From NCBI RefSeq assembly GCF_030064125.1, contig NZ_CP125957.1, positions 496,001 through 560,000 of the forward strand: 64,000 nt of DNA, read 5' to 3'. This stretch comes from Pseudomonas sp. G2-4 (GTDB lineage Bacteria; Pseudomonadota; Gammaproteobacteria; Pseudomonadales; Pseudomonadaceae). A program made the translations under genes and the position numbers. The notes beneath the pieces were generated by a model, which saw nothing but the letters and a program-made list of their open reading frames with translations, did no database searches and was not told where the DNA came from. Positions 1 to 8,625 of this stretch are shown in pieces (within the stretch, counting starts at the first letter, position 1; each line of letters starts with the position of its first letter).

Positions 1-1
1 T

Positions 2-1039
2 CTGGGCGCCATCGCGCAACTGCACGGCAAAGGCCTGTGGCAGGAAGACCTGCACCTGGACAATCTGCTGCGCCACGACGGCAAGCTCTATTTGATCGAC
101 GGTGCCGGCATTCGCGTCGAAACCCCGGGCCAGCCCTTGTCGCGGCAGAAAGTATTGGAGAATCTGGGGGTGTTTTTCGCCCAGTTGCCCAAGTCCCTCG
201 AGCCGTTCAATGAAGAGCTGTTGGTGTACTACCTGCTGGGCAACGCTGAACACGCGCTGCCCATGGAGGCGCTGCAAAAACAGATCGACAAGGTTCACGC
301 CTGGCGGCTGAAGGATTTCCTGGAAAAGGTTGGGCGCGAGTGCAGCCTGTTCAGCGTGCAGCGCGGGGCATTCGGCCTGCGGGCAATCCGTCGTGATGAA
401 GAAGCGGCCATGACCCCGGTGCTGGAGCAGGCGGATGCCTTGCTTGACCAAGGGCACCTGTACAAGACCGGTGGCGCGGCGAGCGTCGGTAAAGTCGATG
501 TGGACGGCCGCACCTTGGTGATCAAACGCTACAACATCAAGAGCTTCGCCCACTGGCTCAAGCGCTTCTGGCGCCCGAGCCGTGCCTGGCACTCCTGGCG
601 CGAAGGCCATCGACTGACCTTCCTCGGCATCGCCACGCCCAAGCCGCTGGCACTGCTGGAAAGGCGTTTCCTGTGGCTGCGTCGCGGTGCGTACCTGGTG
701 ACCGAATACCTGTCTGGGCCCGACATCATCGAGCGCTTCGGCCCTTACGTGGAAAACGGTGATGTACCTGACTCCGAACTCCTGGCGCTGGACCGGATGT
801 TCGCCGACCTGATCCGCGAGCGCATCAGCCACGGCGACTTGAAGGGCCACAACCTGTTCTGGCAGCACGACCGCTGGGCGTTGATCGACCTGGATTCCAT
901 GTGTCAGCACCGCACCCACGCCAGCTTCGCCCCGGCCTACGCCCGGGATCGCGCGCGGTTCATGCGCAACTGGCCTGAGGACAGTGCGTTGTATCGGGTG
1001 ATTGATCAGCGGGTGCCCAAGGTGGTCGATAACGCTTGA
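2..1039 (+). CDS. LPS-core kinase with two kinase-like domains (5' truncated by window edge)
   Basis: The reading frame is open from base 2, so the gene begins outside the window. The visible 345 residues hold two kinase cores. The first has a catalytic loop QEDLHLDNLL (about bases 44-73) followed by LIDGAG. The second has an ATP-binding lysine in LVIKRYN (near base 520), a catalytic loop HGDLKGHNLFW (near base 830) and a metal-binding LIDLD. This matches the Kdo/WaaP (InaA-type) family that phosphorylates heptoses of the LPS inner core in the cytoplasm. Both domains keep their catalytic Asp and Asn, so neither looks dead. The carbamoyltransferase downstream supports a role in core decoration. 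The exact substrate cannot be told from sequence. Confidence 0.85.
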   Translation: MGAIAQLHGKGLWQEDLHLDNLLRHDGKLYLIDGAGIRVETPGQPLSRQKVLENLGVFFAQLPKSLEPFNEELLVYYLLGNAEHALPMEALQKQIDKVHAWRLKDFLEKVGRECSLFSVQRGAFGLRAIRRDEEAAMTPVLEQADALLDQGHLYKTGGAASVGKVDVDGRTLVIKRYNIKSFAHWLKRFWRPSRAWHSWREGHRLTFLGIATPKPLALLERRFLWLRRGAYLVTEYLSGPDIIERFGPYVENGDVPDSELLALDRMFADLIRERISHGDLKGHNLFWQHDRWALIDLDSMCQHRTHASFAPAYARDRARFMRNWPEDSALYRVIDQRVPKVVDNA

Positions 1040-1089
1040 ACCGTTTGCCTGCTGTGTCGTGCCGCTCACTCAAGGCAATCGATGGCCCC

Positions 1090-1220
1090 GTGGCGAGGGA
1101 GCTTGCTCCCGCTGGGCTGCGCAGCAGCCCCCAAGCCATTCAACACCGTGTACCAGTAAAAACCAGTTGGCCGCTTTTACGACTGCTGCGCAGTCGAGCG
1201 GGAGCAAGCTCCCTCGCCAC
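1090..1220. repeat. REPIN family A, copy 1
   Basis: Inverted pair of the palindromic unit GTGGCGAGGGAGCTTGCTCC, one unit at each end pointing inward, joined by a variable middle. It fills most of the gap between the kinase gene and the carbamoyltransferase gene. The window holds eleven such pairs, all between genes. Confidence 0.93.
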
Positions 1221-1289
1221 AGGACTGTGCATGGCTGCCAATACAGCCAATTGCCACTCTCTGCTAGAGGCTTAAAGCCGCTTTTAAGC

Positions 1290-1295
1290 TATAAT
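1290..1295 (+). promoter_or_regulatory. candidate -10 box upstream of the carbamoyltransferase gene
   Basis: A perfect TATAAT lies about 95 bases before the GTG start, just after the REPIN. No convincing -35 box is visible at the usual spacing, so this is a weak call. If real, it gives the glycan genes downstream their own promoter, separate from the kinase gene. Confidence 0.35.
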
Positions 1296-1388
1296 CCCGC
1301 CCTTTCTGCCCCGCGCCCCCGGCGAGTGGCACATCAATTTTTCGCGGCGCTTGGTCGCCCGTATGCAGACATTAAGAGGCTAGACCCT

Positions 1389-3137
1389 GTGGCATTGACG
1401 ATTCTTGGCCTGTCCGGCGCCCTTAGCCATGATCCTTCCGCAGCGCTGTACATAGACGGCAAGCTGATCGCGGCGGCCGAGGAAGAGCGCTTCGTACGCG
1501 ATAAACATGCAAAGAACCGCATGCCCTATGAGTCGGCGAAGTTCTGCCTGGAACAGGCCGGCATCAAACCGTCCGACGTCGATGTGGTGGCGATCCCGTT
1601 CGCCCCGATCAGCCTGTTCGGTGAAGCGCGCTGGCACTACGCCAAGCGTTACTGGTACGCCCCGGACCGTGCCCTAGACGCAATCCTGATGGGCAACCGT
1701 CGCTACAAGCGCTATCGCCGCAAGATCGTCTGGTGCCTGGAGCAACTGGGCTTCGATCCGAAGAAAATCAAGATCGAGCCGGTCGAGCACCACCTGGCCC
1801 ACGCTTCCAGTGCCTATCATTGCTCGGGCTTCCAAGAGAAAACCGCGATCCTGGGTATCGACGGCAAGGGCGAATACGCCACGACTTTCTTTGGCTACGG
1901 CGAAAACGGCAAGATCCACAAGATCAAGGAGTTCTTCGACCCGGACTCCCTGGGTGGCCTGTATGGCGCGATCACCGAATTCCTGGGCTTTGAAATGCTC
2001 GACGGCGAGTTCAAAGTCATGGGCATGGCGCCCTATGGCGATGCCAGCAAGTACGATTTCTCGCGCCTGGCCTCGTTCGAAAACGGCGAACTGGTGATCA
2101 ACACCGACTATGCCAACGTGATCGGCCTGCGTCGTTATAAAGAGAAGGGCAAGGGCTTTTACTTCTCGCCGAAGCTGATCGAATGGCTCGGCCCGAAACG
2201 CGAAGGCGACATCGCCGACGAGCCGTACATTCATTACGCGGCCAGCATGCAGGCGCTGTTCGAGAAACTCGCGCTGCAAATGATCGACCATTACCTGGGC
2301 GACGTGCTCAAGGAAACCGGCAAGCTGGCTTTCGCTGGCGGCTGTGCCTTGAACGTCAAGCTGAACCAGAAAATTATCGCCCGTGACGACGTCAAAGAAC
2401 TGTTCGTGCAGCCGGCTTCCGGCGATGCCGGCACTGCGGTGGGCGCGGCGGCTTACGTGTCCCATGCCCGTGGCGTGCCGGTGGAGAAGATGGAGCACGT
2501 CTATCTCGGCCCTGCCTACAGTAACGAAGACGTGATCGCCGCCTGCGCCCGTCATCCGAGCAAACCGGTGTGGCGCAAGATCGACAACACCCCCGAGCGC
2601 ATTGCCAAGATCATGGTCGATGGCAATCCGGTGGCCTGGTTTCAGGGCCGCATGGAGTTCGGCCCGCGGGCCTTGGGCGGTCGCTCGATCATCGGTTGCC
2701 CGAGTGCCAGCGGCGTGGCTGATCGCATCAACGAACAAATCAAGTTCCGCGAGCGCTGGAGGCCTTTCTGCCCATCCATGCTCGACACCGTCGCGCCGCA
2801 GATGATCAAGGTCGATCACCCGGCGCCGTTCATGACCTTCACCTTCGAAGTGGCTGAAGAGTGGAAGACCCGCGTGCCGGAAGTCGTCCATGAAGACGGC
2901 ACTTCCCGGGCCCAGGTGCTCAAGCGCGAGTACAACCCGCGCTACTACGACATGATGAAGGCACTGGAAGTCCTGACCGGCAACGGCGTGTCCCTGAACA
3001 CCTCACTCAACCGCCGTGGCGAACCGATGATCTGTTCGCCGACCGATGCGTTGAACATGTTCTTTGGCTCCGATCTGCAGTACTTGATCATGGAAGACAT
3101 CCTGGTGGTCAAAGACGGCGTGGATGCTTATGACTGA
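1389..3137 (+). CDS. NodU/CmcH-family carbamoyltransferase (LPS core)
   Basis: A 582-residue protein matching NodU/CmcH O-carbamoyltransferases, which move the carbamoyl group of carbamoyl phosphate to a sugar hydroxyl using ATP. The N-terminal Kae1-like domain carries the metal-binding HHLAHASSAY near residue 134. The C-terminal domain has GRMEFGPRALGGRSI near residue 419. I chose the GTG at 1389, which follows AAGAGG; the frame stays open further upstream but runs through the REPIN. In P. aeruginosa the homologue in the same place carbamoylates heptose of the inner core, and I infer the same job here. Its stop codon overlaps the start of the next gene. Confidence 0.92.
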   Translation: MALTILGLSGALSHDPSAALYIDGKLIAAAEEERFVRDKHAKNRMPYESAKFCLEQAGIKPSDVDVVAIPFAPISLFGEARWHYAKRYWYAPDRALDAILMGNRRYKRYRRKIVWCLEQLGFDPKKIKIEPVEHHLAHASSAYHCSGFQEKTAILGIDGKGEYATTFFGYGENGKIHKIKEFFDPDSLGGLYGAITEFLGFEMLDGEFKVMGMAPYGDASKYDFSRLASFENGELVINTDYANVIGLRRYKEKGKGFYFSPKLIEWLGPKREGDIADEPYIHYAASMQALFEKLALQMIDHYLGDVLKETGKLAFAGGCALNVKLNQKIIARDDVKELFVQPASGDAGTAVGAAAYVSHARGVPVEKMEHVYLGPAYSNEDVIAACARHPSKPVWRKIDNTPERIAKIMVDGNPVAWFQGRMEFGPRALGGRSIIGCPSASGVADRINEQIKFRERWRPFCPSMLDTVAPQMIKVDHPAPFMTFTFEVAEEWKTRVPEVVHEDGTSRAQVLKREYNPRYYDMMKALEVLTGNGVSLNTSLNRRGEPMICSPTDALNMFFGSDLQYLIMEDILVVKDGVDAYD

Positions 3138-4032
3138 GGCGTTGATCAGCGTCGTCATCCCTGCTTATAACTATGCCAAGACATTGCCGCGTGCGGTGAA
3201 CTCTGTTGTGGCGCAGTTGGGAGATGCCCAAGCTGAACTGCTGGTGATCGATGACGGCTCAACTGACGCGACGCCACAAGCACTGGAACAGCTTCAGGCT
3301 GAACATGCGAATTGCTTTCGAGTTCTGCGTAAACCCAATGGTGGGCTGTCTTCGGTACGCAATCGCGGGATCGAGGAGGCTCAGGGGCAATACCTGATCT
3401 TCCTGGATGCCGATGATGAGATGGCTCCAGGCGCGCTGGCTGCGGTGACCCAACATATCGCCAGTCATCCAGAGAGCCGTTTTATCATTGGTGGGCACTG
3501 GTCGGTGTTTTCCGATGGGCGTCGGGTCCGCCATTGCGTAAAACCCTTGCCCGCCACGCCGCGTGAACGTGTGCGTGGTTACTTGCTGGACAAGAAAGTG
3601 ATGCTGTCCAACGGCGCCTGCGTAATGCATCGCGATGTGTTTGCGCCGGGCAATTACCCTGAACACTTGCGCAACGTCGAAGACATCCCGGTGTTCGCCC
3701 AGGTGTTGGCGCGTTTCCCATGCAGCGTTCTCGATCAGCCGCTGGCGCTGATCCATAAGCACGACGACAGCATGCGTCACGACCTCAAGCAAAGCCTGGC
3801 GGCGGGTGTGGGGATGGTTGACGAGGTGTTTTCCCCTGCGCGCTTGCCTGGAATGCAGGACTTGCGCCAGGCTTTCCTGGCTCAGCGCTGCCTGTCGTTG
3901 TTCCGTGATTGCTACACCGCTGGCGACTATGTCAAAGCCAGGGCTTTTTATGCCCAAGCTGTGCGCACCGATATTCGCTCTCTCACGCGTTGGCCCTATA
4001 CCCGCAAGGCCATTCGGTTGTTGTTCAAGTGA
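3124..4032 (+). CDS. family 2 glycosyltransferase
   Basis: A 302-residue GT-A protein. The nucleotide-sugar binding start is ISVVIPAYNYAKTL, followed by LLVIDDGSTD and the metal-binding DADDE near residue 97. These are typical of GT2 enzymes that add a sugar from an NDP-sugar in the cytoplasm. The start overlaps the carbamoyltransferase stop; an ATG six bases later (3130) is an equally good start. The end overlaps the next gene by a GTGA junction, so the three genes are probably translationally coupled. The sugar and acceptor are unknown, but the LPS outer core is the likely target. Confidence 0.88.
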   Translation: MLMTEALISVVIPAYNYAKTLPRAVNSVVAQLGDAQAELLVIDDGSTDATPQALEQLQAEHANCFRVLRKPNGGLSSVRNRGIEEAQGQYLIFLDADDEMAPGALAAVTQHIASHPESRFIIGGHWSVFSDGRRVRHCVKPLPATPRERVRGYLLDKKVMLSNGACVMHRDVFAPGNYPEHLRNVEDIPVFAQVLARFPCSVLDQPLALIHKHDDSMRHDLKQSLAAGVGMVDEVFSPARLPGMQDLRQAFLAQRCLSLFRDCYTAGDYVKARAFYAQAVRTDIRSLTRWPYTRKAIRLLFK

Positions 4033-5315
4033 GTGCGCCGTCGCCCGTCGAAAGTGTGCTCCAGGCTGAGGGATGCTGGGCGCAAAAGGCACGGGAGTTG
4101 GATCGTTATCGTTGGAAGTTGCTACGTGAGCGTCATGGTCGCTGTGGCAGCCTGCTGCGCCTGGTTCGTGATGTGCTCGTCGATGTCGCGATCGGGATAC
4201 GCGCCAAAGCATGCTTGAATGCTACGGTCGACCCCATGCACTGTGAGGTGCTGTTGCTGCATTCGGCACCCAAGTCCATGGCGTTGCAGCGCAAGAATAT
4301 TTTGATCGAGGCCCTGCGCGAGCGCGGACACGATCTGAAGGAAGCAGCGTTACGCTCACCGTCGCACGCTTGCGCCCAGCGAATGCTCGTGACGCCGCCG
4401 CAGTCTGTACCGCTGCGTTATCTGGTATACGCGGCCCATGCCCAGTGGTTAGTGATGGCCTACCAGCCCAAGGTGTTGATCAACGAGCGCAACGGTAGTC
4501 TCCATGCGCCATTTCTGCGCTTGGCATTGGCTGCGCGTGGCGCTCGACTGCTGCATCTGGCCCATGCCGCGACGCTGGAGTCTTCTCGACGCCTGGCGAT
4601 GAACGACTTTGATTTCTACGGCGTCTTTGGACGCAGTTCGCTTGTTGCCTTGCAAGAACGCACATTGCGGTTTGGTGAGTCGACAGTCGTGCTGGTCGGT
4701 TCTTACCTAGCTGATGAAACCTATGACCTGCCCGTCGCTGATCCGGCTCTCCGGACAGTGTTGGTTTTGGGGGTTGGTCCTGACCGGGAGAAAGACTCGG
4801 GCTACCAGCACACCTATCAGTTGTTGTGCGATTGGGCCGAGCGGCATCCGCACTATCGCGTACTGTTCAAGCGTCACCCGCGCAGCAAGGCGCAATTCTG
4901 GAGCGCTGCTGCTGAGCGGTTAGCCAACGTAGAGCTGCTGGATATCACGTGCTCGCTGGCCCAGGCGCTGGCGCAGGCCAGCGTTGTGATCAATATTATG
5001 TCCAATGCCGGCATCGAGGCAGGGTTGGCGGGGCGGCCGGTGATCCATGTGAACGCAGGCAGTGATCGGGACATTTTTTCCCATTCGCTTTTTTTTGGGC
5101 CTCAAGTTCGTGATGAGCATGAATTGTCCCGTCAATTGCAGGCGCTTGAGCTCGACTACCCGGGGCATGTGGCCCGCGCCCGCCATTTCGCCGATTATCA
5201 CTTGGTGTACGGTTCTCAGGGATTGGCAAAAACCGTTCAACTCGTCGATAACCTGTTGCACGACATAGAGCCTGTGCGGGATTTCGAGACCTTCAGGCTT
5301 CCTGCCGTCGGTTGA
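4029..5315 (+). CDS. capsule-type GT-B glycosyltransferase-like protein
   Basis: A 428-residue protein read from the GTG that overlaps the previous stop codon (GTGA). I do not recognise a named gene. The C-terminal half has features of GT-B or capsule-synthesis proteins: LFKRHPRSKAQFW, then SNAGIEAGLAGRPVIHV, which resembles a nucleotide-sugar binding region. There is no signal peptide or membrane segment, so it should act in the cytoplasm. Its tight coupling to the GT2 gene suggests both build the same glycan. A role in capsule rather than LPS core cannot be excluded. Confidence 0.7.
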   Translation: MSAPSPVESVLQAEGCWAQKARELDRYRWKLLRERHGRCGSLLRLVRDVLVDVAIGIRAKACLNATVDPMHCEVLLLHSAPKSMALQRKNILIEALRERGHDLKEAALRSPSHACAQRMLVTPPQSVPLRYLVYAAHAQWLVMAYQPKVLINERNGSLHAPFLRLALAARGARLLHLAHAATLESSRRLAMNDFDFYGVFGRSSLVALQERTLRFGESTVVLVGSYLADETYDLPVADPALRTVLVLGVGPDREKDSGYQHTYQLLCDWAERHPHYRVLFKRHPRSKAQFWSAAAERLANVELLDITCSLAQALAQASVVINIMSNAGIEAGLAGRPVIHVNAGSDRDIFSHSLFFGPQVRDEHELSRQLQALELDYPGHVARARHFADYHLVYGSQGLAKTVQLVDNLLHDIEPVRDFETFRLPAVG

Positions 5316-5334
5316 GTCCGGGTGGCCGATGCAC

Positions 5335-5967
5335 TTAAGCGTTGAGCGCCAGCCTCACTTCCAGTTCATTGCACAGGCGTTGGTGGTTCAGGTAGTTCTC
5401 CAGGAACTGGTTGTCCTTGAGCAGCCACTCGCGCTCCTGCCGATAGCGCAACATATGCTTGAAATTGCGCAGGCGCAGGCCTTTGCGTAGCGGCTTGCGG
5501 TAGGTCCGCAGGTCTGCAATGTCGATCAGTCCCAGCGTGTTCTGCGGCGTCAATACGACGTTGCCCAGGTGCGCGGAGCGAAAGTAGATGCCGCTCTGAT
5601 GCAGCTTTGCAACGAACTCCCCCAAGCGTGCTTGAAGATCCTCATTGGCATCCACGTTCAGCAGTTGACGCAGGGTGTGGCCAGGCAGTGGCGTGTAATG
5701 GACGGCATCGCGCGCGATGCTGGGGATGCGATAAACCTGGAGAATTTCCGGACACTCGATGCCGCGTTCGTGCAGCGTTCGGCAGTTATCGGCGAAGCGC
5801 TTGGCGTACGGAGCCCAGAGCGCGGATGTCAGCAGGCGTTTACGACGAAACAGCTTGAGTATCGAGCCATCAGTCAGGCGCAGGACTTTATCCCCTTTAC
5901 CATCGGCTTCGAGAACCTCGGCACCTTCGCGCAGGCTGAGATAAAAAGCATGGTCGAGCGTTTGCAT
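5335..5967 (-). CDS. small kinase-like protein of the LPS cluster
   Basis: A 210-residue protein. The ATG at 5967 follows GGAGC; an upstream extension to 6060 has no better ribosome site. It has a nucleotide-loop-like start (GDKVLRLTDGSILKLFRRKR), a hinge and a loop ending in HLGNVVL, then GLIDIADL. The layout is that of a WaaP/BUD32-like kinase fold. The catalytic Asp expected before the His is replaced (YFRSAHLGN), so activity is doubtful. Related pseudomonad proteins are often labelled toluene tolerance protein, which says little about function. It is the only minus-strand gene inside the LPS block. Confidence 0.7.
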   Translation of the reverse strand: MQTLDHAFYLSLREGAEVLEADGKGDKVLRLTDGSILKLFRRKRLLTSALWAPYAKRFADNCRTLHERGIECPEILQVYRIPSIARDAVHYTPLPGHTLRQLLNVDANEDLQARLGEFVAKLHQSGIYFRSAHLGNVVLTPQNTLGLIDIADLRTYRKPLRKGLRLRNFKHMLRYRQEREWLLKDNQFLENYLNHQRLCNELEVRLALNA

Positions 5968-6046
5968 CTGTGCTCCAAGATCTGGCCCGATGGATGGGCC
6001 GCCGGCTATGTTACCGCAGTGTGCATGCTGCAAAAAACAGCTGTGG

Positions 6047-6052
6047 TATAGT
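6047..6052 (+). promoter_or_regulatory. candidate -10 box for the gene at 6189
   Basis: TATAGT lies in the divergent gap between the small kinase-like gene and the capsule-type gene, about 135 bases before the latter's start. The -35 region is poor, so the call is tentative. Confidence 0.3.
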
Positions 6053-6188
6053 CGCGCCAAATTTCAAGGGACCCCGGCCCTGTCCATGGGGTCGCCTGGA
6101 CTCTGTCACAGAGTGTTGTTTCTGATCCATGTTGCTATTCACCATGCGTCGGCTGGCGTGTAGATGCCGCCTATCTTTTGGACACTCC

Positions 6189-7295
6189 ATGACGACAATG
6201 CTGTTCATTTCCTTGGCCGCTCATCAAGGCCTTTATTTCAATCGGTTGCTCAACGAAACTGAACTACAAGGCAAAGTAGTTACCCCTTCACAGATGCCCT
6301 GGTTCGGGTCACTGCAGGTATCCAGGATCCTTTCTCGCATCGACTGGGCGAGCCTGATCGAAGAGAAATGCGAGGAACGTCGCGTCAAGAACAAGAGCAA
6401 TGGCCGGCTTTACCGCCTGTTGTTACGTCTTGAACTCTTTGGGATGGCACTGCGGGCGCAGGCTTTGCTTGATCGAGAGCGTCCTGATGCATTGGTATTC
6501 TGGAACGGTGCCCATCGCTATTGCCGATTGCTGACGGCGCTGGCCCCGCCGGGTTGCCAGACGTTCTTTTTCGAGAATGGCCTGTTGCCTGATACCACGA
6601 CGGTGGACCCCAAGGGTGTGAACTACCTGAATGCGGTTCCGCGTGAGGCCGATTTTTACCTCAACTATCCTTATTCCGTGCCTGAAAACCAGGCCGCGCC
6701 AGTGCTGATTCCCCGTCCGCCCCGTACCAGTGGCCCGGCACCCATTGCGCTGCCGGAGCAGTTTGTCTTCGTTCCGTTTCAGGATGACCGCGATAGCCAG
6801 GTTCGGCTGTTTTCTCCCTGGATCAGCAACATGCGCGAGATGTTTGCCTTGGGCGAACGACTGGCTGAAGAGACGGGGCTGACGGTGGTGTTCAAGGAAC
6901 ATCCATCCAGTCGCGAGACGTACCCGGAACTGCATGAGCGTACTGATGATCGCGTGCTGTTCGCCAACGGTAACGCTACCCAGCAGTTGATCGAGTCCAG
7001 TCTGTTTGTGGTCACGATCAATTCGACGGTTGGCCTGGAAAGCCTGCTCCTGGGCAAGCCCGTGCTTACTTTGGGCCAGGCGTTTTTCAACATAGAGGGG
7101 CTGGTGATGCATGCCGACACGGCTGAACAGGTGGTGGACTTGGCGCGTGCATTCCCGCGATGGCCGCTCAACGAGCAATTAAGACGTAACTTCCTGCACT
7201 ACCTTCGCGAGCACTACTGCATCAAGGGTGGCTGGAAGAACGCCGATAAAGCTCAGTTACAACGAGTTGCCGATCGAATGCTGGGGAAAAGTTAA
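6189..7295 (+). CDS. capsule polysaccharide synthesis-type protein (KpsS/LipB-like)
   Basis: A 368-residue protein starting MTTMLFISLAAHQG. The pattern LVFWNGAHRYCRLL, then FFENGLLPDTTTVDP, then a C-terminal VVFKEHPSS with SSLFVVTINSTVGLESLLLG is that of Capsule_synth proteins. Known members are Kdo-type glycosyltransferases acting in the cytoplasm. I chose the ATG at 6189; the frame opens earlier at 6129 without a good ribosome site. Its stop codon abuts the GTG of the ligase-like gene, so the two are co-transcribed. It probably adds an outer-core or O-chain sugar, but that is inference. Confidence 0.75.
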   Translation: MTTMLFISLAAHQGLYFNRLLNETELQGKVVTPSQMPWFGSLQVSRILSRIDWASLIEEKCEERRVKNKSNGRLYRLLLRLELFGMALRAQALLDRERPDALVFWNGAHRYCRLLTALAPPGCQTFFFENGLLPDTTTVDPKGVNYLNAVPREADFYLNYPYSVPENQAAPVLIPRPPRTSGPAPIALPEQFVFVPFQDDRDSQVRLFSPWISNMREMFALGERLAEETGLTVVFKEHPSSRETYPELHERTDDRVLFANGNATQQLIESSLFVVTINSTVGLESLLLGKPVLTLGQAFFNIEGLVMHADTAEQVVDLARAFPRWPLNEQLRRNFLHYLREHYCIKGGWKNADKAQLQRVADRMLGKS

Positions 7296-8492
7296 GTGCT
7301 GCCAAAAATGCAAAGATTTATCAGCAAGGATGTCCTGACGGTGTGGGCATCCATCGGGTTTCTGGTTTTGTTATGTGGCCCGTGGGTACTACCGAACAAC
7401 AAGCTTTATCACCAGATGCTGATTGTGCTGCTCTGGGCGCCCGCCTTGCTGGCGCTGTTCCATCGGGACTTTCGCCTGTTATTCAAACAGCCGGAGTGTT
7501 TTTTTTTCGTCTTGTTCGTGGCCTGGACGTTCCTGGTATTGGCGGTCGAGGGGGGCGATAACGTCTTCGGCAAGGCCAAGGTGACATTCTATGTAGCCCT
7601 GACCCTGGCAGGCGTGTTGCTGGCGGCACAGAACCGCAAGTGGCGGTTAGAGTCCATGTTTTTGTACGCATCGATTATTGGCGGTGTTTTTGCGGCCGCT
7701 TCCTGGGCATATTTTTATGGTCTGTCCGCCCGGCCTGTGCACTCCCGGGTGATCGCCATCGGCTTATGGGATACCCCGATCATGGCCGCGCACGCGGTGG
7801 GCGCCTTGGCGATTATGGGCGCGTTCACCCTGCGAGCCAGGCACCTGCCTCCTGTTGTGATGGCGTTGCTACTGATCCCTGCAACCGGATATGCGCTGTT
7901 TTTGGGCTTCAGCCAAACGCGCGGTGTTTGGATCGGCTTGGTAGCCTGTCTACTCGTAATGGGCGTAGCGCGACCGTCACGCCTGGGAAGCGGGCTGCTC
8001 CTTCTGGGGGCGTTGGGAGTGGCGTGCATTGCTCTATTCAAACCCGAGATTCTATTGCAGCGTGGCGTTTCTTACCGTCCCGAGCTATGGCGAGGTGGTA
8101 TCCAGTTGATTCTGGACCATTGGGCGACGGGGTTGGGATTCAACGAGTACCTGATTCCGGTCCCTGAAATAGCGAGGTCCTTCAAGCATCCCCATAACCT
8201 CTTTCTGGATACCGGAGTGCGTCTCGGGGTGCCGGGTCTGCTGCTGTTCGGCTGGCTGTGGCTGACGGCTGGCTGGCGCGGCTGGATTTCGCGAGCTCAG
8301 CCGCTGGGTCAAGTGTTGCTGGCACTCTGGGTTTTTTCCGGAGCGTCGTTGCTGACCGATGGCATCGGTCTCTGGCTCAAACCAAACGCCGATTGGTTGA
8401 TCACTTGGCTGCCGATTGCTTTGAGTATCGTGTTGGCCGCTCGGGGGAGCGCTGAAACTGAACGCTCCACCCAAGGCGTTTCTGTTTCCTGA
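7296..8492 (+). CDS. waaL: O-antigen ligase-like membrane protein
   Basis: A 398-residue, strongly hydrophobic protein with about ten to twelve membrane segments. FLGFSQTRGVWIGL and a periplasmic-loop HPHNLFLDTGVRLG near residue 297 fit the Wzy_C/WaaL family. Its conserved His takes part in joining undecaprenyl-linked polysaccharide to lipid A-core on the periplasmic side. The GTG start directly follows the previous stop, with GGGA eight bases before it. Position next to msbA matches waaL of other pseudomonads. Wzy polymerases look similar, so the symbol rests partly on context. Confidence 0.78.
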   Translation: MLPKMQRFISKDVLTVWASIGFLVLLCGPWVLPNNKLYHQMLIVLLWAPALLALFHRDFRLLFKQPECFFFVLFVAWTFLVLAVEGGDNVFGKAKVTFYVALTLAGVLLAAQNRKWRLESMFLYASIIGGVFAAASWAYFYGLSARPVHSRVIAIGLWDTPIMAAHAVGALAIMGAFTLRARHLPPVVMALLLIPATGYALFLGFSQTRGVWIGLVACLLVMGVARPSRLGSGLLLLGALGVACIALFKPEILLQRGVSYRPELWRGGIQLILDHWATGLGFNEYLIPVPEIARSFKHPHNLFLDTGVRLGVPGLLLFGWLWLTAGWRGWISRAQPLGQVLLALWVFSGASLLTDGIGLWLKPNADWLITWLPIALSIVLAARGSAETERSTQGVSVS

Positions 8493-8625
8493 TGCTTATG
8501 ACGCGAAAGCGAATTGCTATCGCTGTGCTTTCCAGTCGTTCAGTCCTGACTGCGCCGGTGTTGTAATTCGTTCGCTGTTACAATCTGCAGCTTGTCTCTT
8601 TTTTCAAACGTCCGAGGCGCACCGA

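Noticed and set aside
1674-2891. Long minus-strand open frame opposite the carbamoyltransferase gene
   Set aside because: It mirrors a gene with full family motifs, has no ribosome site and no recognisable protein pattern; a GC-rich shadow.
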